Positions 16,914-25,650 of a stretch of DNA of 64,000 nt are shown one piece after another; within the stretch, counting starts at the first letter, position 1, and each line of letters begins with the position of its first letter. The position numbers were made by a program, and so were the translations under genes. The notes under the pieces are model-generated. The model searched no databases, was not told the origin of the DNA, and saw only the letters and a list, made by a program, of their open reading frames with translations. Origin of the DNA: Actinoplanes sp. SE50/110 (lineage in GTDB: Bacteria; Actinomycetota; Actinomycetes; Mycobacteriales; Micromonosporaceae); the NCBI RefSeq assembly GCF_900119315.1, contig NZ_LT827010.1, forward strand, positions 9,108,001-9,172,000, read 5' to 3'.

Positions 16914-17161
16914 GCACGCCTGCCAAACGCGGATCGCGCACCACGGATCGGGCGAGCAGCACGCGCGCCGCATCGGGATCACGGCCCACGGACCGGGCGA
17001 GCAGCACACCCGCCGCACCGGGATCACGGCCCACGGACCGGGCGAGCAGCACACCCGCCGCACCCGGATCACGGCCCGCCGATCGGGTGAGGAGCACGCG
17101 CGCCGGGTGCGGATCGCGGGTGGCGGCGCCGGCGATGGGGATGTGGCGGGTGGGGCGGTGA
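16910..17161 (+). CDS. Small repeat-built ORF between regulator and kinase, hypothetical
   Basis: 83 residues, composed almost entirely of four 15-residue units of the type GSRPTDRASSTPAAP encoded by 45-bp tandem DNA repeats. It is Ser/Thr/Arg/Pro-rich, with no signal peptide or predicted fold, hence probably disordered. Its ATG overlaps the regulator stop (ATGA) and its TGA overlaps the kinase GTG (GTGA). It therefore sits as a perfectly coupled link in the operon although the kinase is in another frame. It may be a real peptide or simply a repeat insertion kept in frame to preserve kinase translation. Confidence 0.45.
   Translation: MSTPAKRGSRTTDRASSTRAASGSRPTDRASSTPAAPGSRPTDRASSTPAAPGSRPADRVRSTRAGCGSRVAAPAMGMWRVGR
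16945..17104 (+). repeat. 45-bp direct repeats, about 3.5 copies
   Basis: Unit resembling GATCACGGCCCACGGACCGG followed by GCGAGCAGCACACCCGCCGC. Two central copies are nearly identical and the flanking ones diverged. The length is a multiple of three, so copy-number change keeps the small ORF open. Confidence 0.85.
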
Positions 17162-18210
17162 GGGCGCGGCTGATGCAGGCGGTGCACGATGTGGCGGCCC
17201 GGCTGTTCCGGTGGCTGCCCCGGCCGCTGGACCCGGTGCGGTCGATCAAGGCGAAGCTGTCGCTGGCGCTCGGTTTCGCCGGCGGGATCGGGCTGCTGGT
17301 CTTTCTGTGGAGCATCGACTTCTACCGGGTCGACGTGCTCTGGATCGCGATCGCCGCCGCGCTGGGGCTGGTCACGCTACAGGTGATGGCGCACGGAGCG
17401 ACGATTCCGCTGCGCGAGATGACCGTCGCGGCACGGCAGATGGCGCGCGGTGACTACACGCACCGGATCCGGACCCGCTCCCAGGACGAGGTGGGCGAGC
17501 TGGCCCAGGCCTTCAACCAGATGGCCGCGGATCTGGCCGCCGCCGACCGGCAGCGGCGGGAGCTGATCGCCAACGTCTCGCACGAGCTGCGTACGCCGAT
17601 CACCGCCCTGCGGGGCCTGCTGGAGAACATCGTCGACGGGGTGGCCGCCACCGACCCGGAAACCATGCGCACCGCCCTGTCGCAGACCGAACGCCTCAGC
17701 CGGCTGGTCGATGACCTGCTCGATCTGTCCCGTCTGGACGCCGGCGTGGTCCCGCTGCGCCGCGAGCTGATCAGCGTTCCGGAGTTCCTCGACGAGGTGG
17801 TCCGGGAGGCGAAGGTGAACGCGGACGGGATCGGCCAGGATGTCCGGTTCTCGGTCGCCGCCCCGGCTCTGGTGCTGCCCGGCGACCGGGCACGGCTGCA
17901 CCAGGTATTCGCCAACCTGCTGGACAACGCGGCCCGGCACAGTCCGGCCGGTGGCCTGGTCACGCTGCGCGCCGAACGCCGGGACGGGCAGGTGCTGCTG
18001 GCGGTCACCGACGAGGGTGACGGCATCCCGGTGGCCGAGCGGGAACGGGTTTTCGAACGCTTCACCCGGGGTGAGCGCCCGGCCGGTGGCGGCACCGGGC
18101 TGGGCTTGGCCATCGCCCGCTGGGTGGTGCAACTGCACGACGGGACGATCGCCGCGGTCGAGCCGGCCGACCGGCGCGGCGCCCAGATCCAGGTTCGCCT
18201 CCCCCTCTAA
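17158..18210 (+). CDS. Membrane sensor histidine kinase with HAMP domain
   Basis: 350 residues from GTG 17158. Two close membrane helices (about 37-56 and 61-80) separated by a very short loop leave almost no extracellular sensor. HAMP domain (about 80-130) ending SQDEVGELAQAFNQMAADL, then HisKA with NVSHELRTPITALRG (phosphoacceptor His) and HATPase (FANLLDNAARHS; VTDEGDGIP; GGTGLGLAIARWVV). Cognate of the OmpR-type regulator upstream, with the repeat ORF in between. The near-absence of a periplasmic domain suggests sensing within the membrane, possibly with the DUF4173 protein encoded 12 nt downstream. Confidence 0.9.
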   Translation: MRARLMQAVHDVAARLFRWLPRPLDPVRSIKAKLSLALGFAGGIGLLVFLWSIDFYRVDVLWIAIAAALGLVTLQVMAHGATIPLREMTVAARQMARGDYTHRIRTRSQDEVGELAQAFNQMAADLAAADRQRRELIANVSHELRTPITALRGLLENIVDGVAATDPETMRTALSQTERLSRLVDDLLDLSRLDAGVVPLRRELISVPEFLDEVVREAKVNADGIGQDVRFSVAAPALVLPGDRARLHQVFANLLDNAARHSPAGGLVTLRAERRDGQVLLAVTDEGDGIPVAERERVFERFTRGERPAGGGTGLGLAIARWVVQLHDGTIAAVEPADRRGAQIQVRLPL

Positions 18211-18222
18211 GGAGAAAACGCC

Positions 18223-19773
18223 ATGTCCACGGCACCCCCAGCGCTACCGACGGTACAAAACCTGACAAAAGGTCCGCTTCACGGGCCGTGGCCGGACACT
18301 CGGCTGTTCCGCCGCCGCCTGCCGGGTCCCGCCGGTCCGGCTGCTCCGGGCACCATCCTGGCGATCGTCGCCGGGGTCGCGGTCACCGCGCTCACCCTGC
18401 CGCTGGGCGTCACCGGCGTCGGCTGGCTGATCACCGCGGTCGCCTGGCTGGCCGTCCTGCTCACCGCCCGCCCGACCGCCGGGCCGGCCTTCCCACCGGT
18501 GCCCGCGGCCGGCGCACCGCGGCTCGGCGCCCGCCTCCCGTGGGCCGCCGCCACGATCGGCCTGCTGAGCGTGGGCACGTTCCGCTCGGCCGGCTGGCTC
18601 TTCGCCCTCTGCGTGGGCACCGCGACACTGACCTTCGCCCTGGCGATCGGCGCCGGTCGGTCGATGCGGGCGGTGCTCACGACGTACACGCTCGGGCCGG
18701 TCGCGGTGTTGCGGGCCGGGCCCTGGCTGGTCCGCGGTCTGGCGCGGGTGCGCCGGCCGCGGGGCGCCGCGCCGTTCCGGATCGCCGCGACCGCCGCGGT
18801 CTCCGTCCTGCTGCTGGTCGTTTTCGGTCTGCTGTTCGCCTCGGCCGACGCCACCTTCGCGTCGGTGATCAGCGCGGTGCTCCCGGAGGTGAGCCTGGAC
18901 GGCGTGGCGCGCTGGATCTTCCTGGCCGGGCTGTCCGCGCCGCTGCTGAGCGGCGTCGCCTACATGTGGATCGCCCCGCCCCGGCTTACCGATCTCGACC
19001 ACACCGAGGGGATGAGGGTCGGCCGGCTCGAGGCGGCCGTGCCGCTGGGCCTGCTCACCCTGCTCTTCGCGGCGTTCGTCGCGGTGCAGCTGACCGTGCT
19101 GTTCGGCGGCGACCGGCACGTGCGGACCACGGCCGGCCTGACCTACGCCGCGTATGCCCGGGGTGGCTTCTGGCAGCTCTGCATCGTCACCGGGCTGACC
19201 CTGCTGGTGCTGGCCGGCGCCGCCCGCTGGGCGCCCCGGGAGGCGCCCGGCGACCGGGCCGTGTTCCGCGCCGTGCTCGGCTCGCTCACGCTGCTCACCC
19301 TGGTCATCGTCGCTTCGGCGCTGTTCCGGATGCAGGTGTACATCGACACGTACGGCCTGACCCGGCTCCGCCTGCTGGTCGCCTGCTGTGAGGGGTGGTT
19401 CGGGGTGATCCTGCTGTTGGTGCTGCTGGCCGGGACGCGCACCCGGGCGCCGTGGCTGCCCCGGGCGGCGATCGCGGCCGGCGTGCTGGCGCTGATCGGG
19501 CTGGCGGCGGCGAACCCGGACCTGATGATCGCCCGCAACCAGATGCACCGGTCGCCGGACCGGGTGGACGCCGGTTACCTGTCCGGGCTGTCGCCGGACG
19601 CGGTGCCCGCGCTGACCGGTGTGGACGGTCCGCAACGGGTCTGCGTGCTCTACCGGATCAGGATGACCATGCCGGATGACCGGTGGTACGAGTGGAACTA
19701 CGGCCGGGCGGCCGCCCGGGACATCATCGGACAGCTGCCACCCATGGCTCATGATCGATGCGGCGCCTATTGA
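18223..19773 (+). CDS. DUF4153/DUF4173 polytopic membrane protein
   Basis: 516 residues with about ten to eleven hydrophobic helices. The segment YAAYARGGFWQLCIVTGLTLLVL matches the conserved ARxGFW region of this family, and the C-terminus has a short soluble tail with DDRWYEWNYGRAAAR. Strong Shine-Dalgarno AAGGAG. Family members are commonly encoded directly after an OmpR-type regulator/kinase pair, as here (12 nt after the kinase), suggesting partnership in the same signal. Biochemical role unknown. Confidence 0.82.
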   Translation: MSTAPPALPTVQNLTKGPLHGPWPDTRLFRRRLPGPAGPAAPGTILAIVAGVAVTALTLPLGVTGVGWLITAVAWLAVLLTARPTAGPAFPPVPAAGAPRLGARLPWAAATIGLLSVGTFRSAGWLFALCVGTATLTFALAIGAGRSMRAVLTTYTLGPVAVLRAGPWLVRGLARVRRPRGAAPFRIAATAAVSVLLLVVFGLLFASADATFASVISAVLPEVSLDGVARWIFLAGLSAPLLSGVAYMWIAPPRLTDLDHTEGMRVGRLEAAVPLGLLTLLFAAFVAVQLTVLFGGDRHVRTTAGLTYAAYARGGFWQLCIVTGLTLLVLAGAARWAPREAPGDRAVFRAVLGSLTLLTLVIVASALFRMQVYIDTYGLTRLRLLVACCEGWFGVILLLVLLAGTRTRAPWLPRAAIAAGVLALIGLAAANPDLMIARNQMHRSPDRVDAGYLSGLSPDAVPALTGVDGPQRVCVLYRIRMTMPDDRWYEWNYGRAAARDIIGQLPPMAHDRCGAY

Positions 19774-19804
19774 CATTCCGCCGGGGGCGGCAAGACTGCC
19801 GGAC

Positions 19805-20179
19805 ATGGCCGACGAATCGCCGCCCCCGCGCACCCGGGTGGTGCTGGGCGACGCCAGGCGCGCCGCCGACCCCTCCCGCACCGACCTGGCGCAGCAGACG
19901 CCGGTCGGTGAGGCCCTGGTCCGGGGCCTGGTCCGGGCCCAGCTGGCGCTCGCACTGCGGCTGTCGCTGGTGGTGGTGGCCGGCCTCGGCGCGCTGCCGC
20001 TGCTGTTCGCGGCCGCCCCGGCGGTCGGCCGGGTCGACGTCTTCGGCATGCGCCTGCCGTGGCTGGTCCTCGGCGTGTTGTCGTTCCCGTTCCTGGTGCT
20101 CGTCGGTGCGGCGTACGTGCACGGGGCGGAACGCAACGAGCAGGACTTCACCGCCGTGGTCCGGCGCCCCGGCCGATGA
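19805..20179 (+). CDS. Small two-helix symporter-associated membrane protein (DUF485-like)
   Basis: 124 residues from ATG 19805; an ATG at 19751 in the same frame would overlap the DUF4173 gene. A polar N-terminus of about 55 residues precedes two hydrophobic helices (about 57-78 and 88-112), ending RNEQDF. Size, topology and 4-bp overlap (ATGA) with the following symporter match small subunits that accompany actinobacterial sodium:solute symporters. Sequence likeness to the second such protein at 26273 is low. Start choice is uncertain. Confidence 0.65.
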   Translation: MADESPPPRTRVVLGDARRAADPSRTDLAQQTPVGEALVRGLVRAQLALALRLSLVVVAGLGALPLLFAAAPAVGRVDVFGMRLPWLVLGVLSFPFLVLVGAAYVHGAERNEQDFTAVVRRPGR

Positions 20180-21798
20180 ATCCGTACCTGGTCCCGGGCC
20201 TGGTCGTGGTCGTCCTGATGACCGTGGCGATCGGCGCGTACGGTCTGCGTTTCGCCCGCACCACCTCGGATTTCCTGGTCGCCTCGCGCAGTGTCAGCCC
20301 GAGTTGGAACGCCGCCGCGATCAGCGGGGAGTATCTGTCGGCCGCCTCCTTCCTCGGGGTGGCCGGCCTGGTCCTGCGGTACGGCGTCGAGGTGCTCTGG
20401 TATCCGGTCGGGTTCGCCGCCGGCTATCTGGCACTGCTGCTGTTCGTGGCCGCCCCGCTGCGCCGCTCGGGCGCGTTCACCCTGCCGGACTTCTGTGAGG
20501 TGCGGCTCTCGTCGACCCGGTTGCGCCGGCTGGCCACCGCGTTCGTGCTGTTCATCGGCTGTCTCTACCTGCTGCCGCAACTGCAGGGGGCGGGGCTGAC
20601 GTTCGCCACGGTGACCGGCGGGTCGTACGCCTGGGGTGCGCTGTTGATCGGGGTGGTGGTCACCGGCAACGTGGCGTTCGGCGGGATGCGGGCGATCACC
20701 TTCGTGCAGGCTTTCCAGTACTGGCTGAAGCTCACCGCGCTGGCCGTGCCGATCATCTTCCTGATCTTCCAGTGGCAGGCGGACGGGCGTCCCTCGGTGA
20801 CCCCGCCGGCCGGGGCGGTCTTCCCGGCCGCGGTCAGCGTGACGATCGAGCGGGACGCCGTGGTCGACGGGATCGGCCCGGTGACGGCGGGGCAGACGCT
20901 GCACTTCGCGGCCGGCGCCGCGGTGCCGGCGGTGAGCACGGTCGACGCGAAGTTCGGCGCGGACTGGCTGCAGCCCGGCGGGTCGCACCTGTTCAGCACG
21001 TATTCGCTGATCCTGGCGACGTTCCTGGGCACGATGGGGCTGCCGCACGTGCTGGTGCGTTTCTATACCAATCCGGACGGGGCGTCGGCGCGGCGGACCA
21101 CCCTCGTCGTACTGGCGATGGTGGGTCTCTTCTATCTTCTGCCGACGTTGTACGGCGTGCTCGGCCGGATCTACACCCCGCAGCTGTTGATGACCGGGCA
21201 CACCGATGCCGTGGTGCTGCTGCTGCCGGAGGCCGCACTGGGCGGCGGGCACCTGGGCCGGCTGCTGGGTGCCCTGGTCACCGCCGGGGCGCTGGCCGCC
21301 TTCCTGTCCACCTCGTCGGGGCTGCTGACCAGCGTGGCCGGGGTGATCTTCACGGATGTGCTGCGGCCCGGGCGGTCCGGCTCGGTGCGCGACTTCCGGC
21401 TGGCGACGCTGCTGGCCGCGGTGGTGCCGATCGGGATGGCGACGGTCGTGTCCGACATGGACGTCTCGCGGGTGGTCGGGCTGGCCTTCGCGGTGGCCGC
21501 GTCGAGTTTCTGCCCGCTGCTGGTGCTGGGGATCTGGTGGCGCCGGCTGACCGACGCCGGGGCGATCGCCGGGATCCTCATCGGCGGTGGCGCGGCGGTG
21601 GTGGCGGTCTTCGTCACCGTGTTCGGCGCCGATCTGCCGAGTGGGCTGGCCGAGTTCATCGGGCAGCCGGCCGCCTGGACGGTGCCGCTGGCCTTCCTGG
21701 TGATGGTGGTGGTGTCGCTGCTGACCGGCCGCCGGGTGCCGGCCGATGTCGGTGCGACGATGCTGCGGCTGCACGCCCCCGAGTCGCTGCGATCATGA
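20176..21798 (+). CDS. Sodium:solute symporter (SSF, acetate/ActP-like)
   Basis: 540 residues with 12-13 predicted helices. TTSDFLVASRSVSPSWNAAAISGEYLSAASFLG is the N-terminal SSF signature around helix 1, and GLPHVLVRFYTNPDG matches the ActP/MctC subfamily loop. It takes up monocarboxylates or similar solutes with Na+ or H+. Translationally coupled to the preceding small subunit. A second, more ActP-like paralogue lies at 26611. It ends shortly before a secreted-protein gene. Confidence 0.87.
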   Translation: MNPYLVPGLVVVVLMTVAIGAYGLRFARTTSDFLVASRSVSPSWNAAAISGEYLSAASFLGVAGLVLRYGVEVLWYPVGFAAGYLALLLFVAAPLRRSGAFTLPDFCEVRLSSTRLRRLATAFVLFIGCLYLLPQLQGAGLTFATVTGGSYAWGALLIGVVVTGNVAFGGMRAITFVQAFQYWLKLTALAVPIIFLIFQWQADGRPSVTPPAGAVFPAAVSVTIERDAVVDGIGPVTAGQTLHFAAGAAVPAVSTVDAKFGADWLQPGGSHLFSTYSLILATFLGTMGLPHVLVRFYTNPDGASARRTTLVVLAMVGLFYLLPTLYGVLGRIYTPQLLMTGHTDAVVLLLPEAALGGGHLGRLLGALVTAGALAAFLSTSSGLLTSVAGVIFTDVLRPGRSGSVRDFRLATLLAAVVPIGMATVVSDMDVSRVVGLAFAVAASSFCPLLVLGIWWRRLTDAGAIAGILIGGGAAVVAVFVTVFGADLPSGLAEFIGQPAAWTVPLAFLVMVVVSLLTGRRVPADVGATMLRLHAPESLRS

Positions 21799-21859
21799 AT
21801 TAAGGATCTTTAAGGTACGGTCCCCGGCCGCCGATGAACCCGCGCTCGTAATCAGGGGC

Positions 21860-22507
21860 ATGAAGAGATTTCGTAGGAACGGATCCCCCCGAACCCGCAA
21901 GATCGCTCTTGGCGCCGTACTCGCCGTGGTGGCCGGTGGCGCGGTGGCCGTCGGCACCGGGATGAGTCACGCGTCCACCACGTGTGACGGCCTGGATGAG
22001 GCGCTGCAGCGGAACCTGTCCTTCATGGCCGATCAGCAGGCGCACCCGAACGCGCAGACCGACGCCGTGCTGGCCAACCGTCAGGCGGTGGTCGACCTGA
22101 TCAACGTGCAGCGCCGTCAGGCGGGGTGCACCGGCCAGGTCGCCCAGCCGGCTCCGGCGAAACCGACCAGGGCCACCACGGCACCGACCGCGAAGCCGCC
22201 GGTGGCCAGCACCGCCCCCGCCGCGAAGCCGCCGGCGGCGACCGGAGGGACCGGCGCCGGTGAGGTCGTCTGCAAGGGCTCCACGGTCACCCTGTCCGGC
22301 GAGGCCGGCGCCCCGTTCGCCTCCAGCGGCACCTTCCCGATCGGCACCCGGCTCAAGGTCACCAACCTGGACAACAACAAGAGCATCACGGTGACCGTCC
22401 AGAGCACCTCGGGAAGCTGCGTGCTGCTCAACAACGCAGCTTTCGAGCAGGTGCGCGAGGCGGGCAAATTCCTGATTCGCCGCGCGGTCATCGAACGGGT
22501 CGGCTGA
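21860..22507 (+). CDS. Secreted protein with RlpA/double-psi beta-barrel-like C-terminus
   Basis: 215 residues. A basic N-terminus (KRFRRNGSPRTRK) and hydrophobic run (GAVLAVVAGGAVAVGTG), with cleavage likely after SHAS, make a Sec signal. The mature part has a helical region with paired Cys, a Pro/Thr/Ala linker (about 95-135), then about 80 residues including GTFPIGTRLKVTNLDNNKSI, which resembles the RlpA double-psi barrel seen in cell-wall proteins. The catalytic Asp of lytic RlpA is not obvious. Function unknown; cell-wall association is an inference. Confidence 0.6.
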   Translation: MKRFRRNGSPRTRKIALGAVLAVVAGGAVAVGTGMSHASTTCDGLDEALQRNLSFMADQQAHPNAQTDAVLANRQAVVDLINVQRRQAGCTGQVAQPAPAKPTRATTAPTAKPPVASTAPAAKPPAATGGTGAGEVVCKGSTVTLSGEAGAPFASSGTFPIGTRLKVTNLDNNKSITVTVQSTSGSCVLLNNAAFEQVREAGKFLIRRAVIERVG

Positions 22508-22510
22508 TGG

Positions 22511-22558
22511 GTCCGGGTGTTCCGCGTTTCCCCCGTTTCGACGCGGAACACCCGGGAC
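22511..22558 (+). terminator. Long hairpin terminator
   Basis: Arms GTCCGGGTGTTCCGCGT / ACGCGGAACACCCGGGAC pair over 17 bp with a one-base bulge. The loop contains a T/C-run. Starts 4 nt after the secreted-protein stop. Confidence 0.8.
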
Positions 22559-22559
22559 C

Positions 22560-22865
22560 GTTCGGCGCCCGAATTGCGCCCCGATTATTTCCGTGACGCA
22601 GCAAAGATCTACCCTTTTCGCATAGGTGGATCTCGACGACCGCGCCGAATCTTGCGCCGCTCCGGATCATTTGGGCAAGTCAGAAACCGCCGCTGTGACC
22701 ATCGTGACAGCCGGTCAAGAATGTCAATTAACTGAACTAATTGAGCGACAATTCCTCCATAGTGGAACGGCTCCCGATCGGCCGAACCGGCAGACCGTTC
22801 TGCCCGGAGGGCCACATCGCCCGCCTCCCGCGGTGAACAGGCTGGTCGCGGGCCGGATGCGCGAC
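22560..22865. other. Intergenic stretch of about 300 bp, relatively AT-rich
   Basis: No ORF with family similarity is seen on either strand. The middle (about 22680-22765) is clearly richer in A/T than its surroundings and holds the inverted repeat listed at 22724. It most likely contains regulatory sequence for the ABC transporter. Confidence 0.4.
22724..22744. promoter_or_regulatory. Operator-like inverted repeat
   Basis: TCAATTA-(7 nt)-TAATTGA, perfect arms with centre spacing of 14 bp, in an AT-rich island 136 bp before the ABC transporter start. Unusual base composition for this genome; a regulator-binding site is plausible. Confidence 0.4.
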
Positions 22866-22871
22866 TACGTT
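22866..22871 (+). promoter_or_regulatory. -10-like TACGTT for the ABC transporter operon
   Basis: Hexamer ends 8 nt before the ATG at 22880, consistent with a leaderless or very short leader. Confidence 0.4.
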
Positions 22872-22879
22872 GCTGAGAC

Positions 22880-23662
22880 ATGACGACGCCGGCAGCACCC
22901 CCGGACGAGTCGCCGGTGCCGGCGATGTCGCTGCGCGGCCTGATCCGGCGTTTCGACACCAAACTCGCCGTTTCCGGGGTCAGTCTGGACGTTCCGGCCG
23001 GTTCCTTCTACGGTCTGCTCGGCCCCAACGGGGCCGGCAAGACCACCACCCTCTCGATGGCCGTCGGCCTGTTACGGCCCGACGCGGGCCGGGCCCATCT
23101 GCTGGGGTACGACGTATGGAGCGCGCCCACGGAGGCCAAAGCCCTGGTCGGCGTGCTGCCCGACGGCGCCCGGATGTTCGACCGGCTCAGCGGCCCCGAG
23201 TTGCTCGCCTACCAGGGCCTGCTGCGCGGCATGCCGGCCGCCGTGGTCGATCAACGCGCCCGTGACCTGCTCGAGGTGCTGGACCTCGGGGTGGACAACC
23301 GCACCCTGGTGGTCGACTACTCGGCCGGCATGAAGAAGAAGATCGGCCTCGCCTGCGCCCTGCTGCACGCGCCGCGGCTGCTGGTGCTCGACGAGCCGTT
23401 CGAGGCGGTCGACCCGGTCGCGGCCGCGCTGATCCGCGACATCCTGCAGCGGTACGTCGCCGGTGGCGGCACCGTGATCTTCTCCAGTCACGTGCTGGAG
23501 GTCGTCGAGCGGCTCTGCTCACACGTGGCGATCATGTCGGACGGCGTGCTGCGGATGCACGGCACGATGGCCTCGGTACGCGGCGGCCGGTCACTCTCCG
23601 ACGTCTTCGTGCAGGTGGTGGGGGGCCGGGTGGCCACCGGCTCGGAGCTGGCGTGGCTGTGA
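22880..23662 (+). CDS. ABC transporter ATP-binding protein
   Basis: 260 residues. Walker A GPNGAGKTTT, Q-loop region VGVLPDGARMFDRLSG, signature YSAGMKKKIGLA (SAGM in place of SGGQ), Walker B LLVLDEPFEAVDP and switch His in IFSSHVLE. It resembles ATPases of drug/lipid-type exporters with a two-protein permease arrangement. Its stop overlaps the permease GTG by 4 bp. Because the permease frame is broken, this ATPase may lack a full-length partner in this isolate. Confidence 0.92.
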   Translation: MTTPAAPPDESPVPAMSLRGLIRRFDTKLAVSGVSLDVPAGSFYGLLGPNGAGKTTTLSMAVGLLRPDAGRAHLLGYDVWSAPTEAKALVGVLPDGARMFDRLSGPELLAYQGLLRGMPAAVVDQRARDLLEVLDLGVDNRTLVVDYSAGMKKKIGLACALLHAPRLLVLDEPFEAVDPVAAALIRDILQRYVAGGGTVIFSSHVLEVVERLCSHVAIMSDGVLRMHGTMASVRGGRSLSDVFVQVVGGRVATGSELAWL

Positions 23663-25250
23663 GCCCGCGCCACTTCGTCCGGCTCAAGCTGCGGATCACC
23701 GCGAACGGGCTGCGCGGCCGGCCGACCCGGGTCGTGCTGTTCGTGCTGGGCTCGTGCGCCGCCAGCCTGCTCGCCGTCCTCGGCTACGCGGTCTTCGCGC
23801 TGCCCGGGCACCTGCACGACGCGCACCTGGCCGGGATGCTGCTGCCGTTCGGTGGCGCGGTGCTGCTGCTCGGCTGGCTGTTCCTGCCGCTGCTGTTCTT
23901 CGGGGTCGACGAGTCGCTCGACCCGGCCCGGTTCGCCCTGCTCCCGCTGCCCCGGCGGACCCTGGTCGCCGGGCTCGGCACGGCCGCTCTCGCCGGTCTG
24001 CCCGCCCTCGCCACACTGGCCGCCACGGCCGGGATGACGGACACCGCGGCCCGGCTCGGCGGGCCGGTCGCCGGGGTCGCCGAGACCGCCGGGGTACTCG
24101 GCGGCCTGCTCCTGTGCGTGGCCGTGAGCCGGGCGGTGACCAGTGCGTTCGCCACCGCGCTGCGGTCGCGGCGGGCCCGGGACCTGGCCACCATCCTGCT
24201 CGCCGTGGTGGCCACCTCGGTGGCGCCGCTGCAGTTGCTGCTGCTCGGGCTGCTCGACCGGGCGGACTGGACCGACGTCGCCGGGATCGCCGAGGTGATC
24301 GGCTGGACTCCGCTCGGCGCGCCGTACACCCTGGGACTGGACGTCGCGACGGGCCGGGCCGGGCCTGGGCCGTACCGCTGAAACTGCTGATCGTGCTGGC
24401 CGCCGTCGGCGGCCTGCTGTGGTGGTGGAGCCGGACGCTGGAGCAGGCGATGGCCGGCACCGCGACGGCCGGGCGGCACGCGCGGGTCCGGGCGGACGGC
24501 CGCGGCCCGGTCGACCGGCTGATGTTCCCCTGGTGGCCACGGAACAGGTTCACCGCCCTGGTGGCGCGCGAGACGCGGTACTGGTGGCGGGAGAACCGGC
24601 GACGGGCCGGGCTGGTCGCGCTGACCATGGCCGGGCTGGTGTTGCCGCTGACCTCGGCGCTGGGTCCGGGCGCCGGACTGACCGGTGGAATGGCCTTCGT
24701 GGCCGGTGCGGTCGCGCCGATCGCACTGGCCAACCAGTTCGGTTACGACGGCGGCGCGTACGCCACGAACCTGGCGGCCGGCGTGCCGGGACGGCTGGAG
24801 GTCCACTCCCGGGCGGCGGCGCACGCCCTGTTCACCGTGCCGCTGCTGACCCTGGTCGCGGTGGTCACCGGGATGCTCTCCGGCGACCCGGCCCGAATTC
24901 CGGCGCAACTCGGCACGCTGCTCGCGGTGTACGGCACCGGGCTGGCGGTGCTTCTGCCGATCTCGGTTCGCGCCGCCTACGCACTGCCCGAATCGGCCAG
25001 CCCGTTCTCGATATCGTCCGGCGGCGGCCTGGGAAAGGGACTGCCGAGCCTGGCCGGAATGGCCGGCGGAATATTCGGCGCGCTGCCCGTGGTGTTGGCC
25101 GGATTTCTGCTGGGGCCGGCCTGGATCTGGGCCGGGCTGCCGATCGGCCTGGGTTACGGGGCAGCCGCTTATCTGGTCGGTTCCGGAATGGCCGGGGATC
25201 TGCTCGACCGCCGCATGCCGGAAGTGCTCGCCGCGGTGACGCCGCGATAG
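23659..25250 (+). pseudogene. ABC transporter permease, frameshifted at a GGGCC repeat
   Basis: Two adjacent reading frames together encode one permease. The first (23659-24381) has about six helices and reads APYTLGLDVATGR before stopping at a TGA. The second frame continues with WAVPLKLLIVLAAVGGLLWWW to 25250, adding about six more helices and conserved soluble loops. The switch falls in three exact GGGCC copies (24351-24365); removing one copy restores a single 528-residue protein reading ATGRAWAVPLK. GTG 23659 overlaps the ATPase stop. This could be a true mutation, a reversible repeat switch or a sequencing error. An ATG at 24450 might allow separate translation of the second half. Confidence 0.75.
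24351..24365 (+). repeat. (GGGCC)3 short sequence repeat at the frameshift
   Basis: Three tandem 5-bp units, followed by T and a fourth GGGCC. A one-unit change shifts the frame by two, which is exactly the shift needed to join the two permease frames. Confidence 0.85.
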
Positions 25251-25272
25251 CTCAGCGCATTTTCTCCGCCGA

Positions 25273-25551
25273 TCAGGGGCGACCGACGGGACGGGATCCG
25301 CTCCGTGGCGCGGGCACCCGGTTGACCCGGATCGCCCGCAGGCCGTCCTGCCGCACGAAGATGCGGCGCCGCTGCAGCGCGTTGCCGGCCGGACCGACCA
25401 CGTAGCCGTCCAGCCAGATCCAGCCGTCGTAGGTGACCCGGGGGTCGACCCGGATGATCCGGAAGGTCAGCGCCCGCTCGCCGGAGAACTGCACGCTCGC
25501 CTCGGCCCCGACGTGCACGACGTCACCCGGTCGCAACACCACCTGAGGCAT
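25273..25551 (-). CDS. Conserved small actinobacterial protein, hypothetical
   Basis: 92 residues from ATG 25551. Beta-rich: RPGDVVHVGAEASVQFSGERALTFRIIRVD and YDGWIWLDGYVV give alternating hydrophobic strands like a small SH3- or OB-type barrel; the C-terminus is basic and Pro-rich. No signal peptide. I have a general impression of similar short proteins in actinomycetes but know no function. The longer frame to 25602 has no better start. It stands alone between the ABC permease and a divergent flavin-reductase-like gene. Confidence 0.6.
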   Translation of the reverse strand: MPQVVLRPGDVVHVGAEASVQFSGERALTFRIIRVDPRVTYDGWIWLDGYVVGPAGNALQRRRIFVRQDGLRAIRVNRVPAPRSGSRPVGRP

Positions 25552-25650
25552 GCGCCATCCCCTTCCGCCGGAGGTCCCCAGAGGAAAATAGCCGGTGATC
25601 AATTAAAACCGATAGCGGCGTGCACGATCTGTAATCGGGACAATGGTCCG

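Noticed and set aside
15636..17315. 559-residue minus-strand frame through both repeat arrays
   Set aside because: Low complexity, and opposite a well-supported response regulator. The 17-bp period is not a multiple of three, so frames stay open only through composition.
18244..21774. 1176-residue minus-strand open frame
   Set aside because: Antisense to DUF4173 and the symporter, with His/Arg/Gln-rich low-complexity translation typical of high-GC shadow frames.
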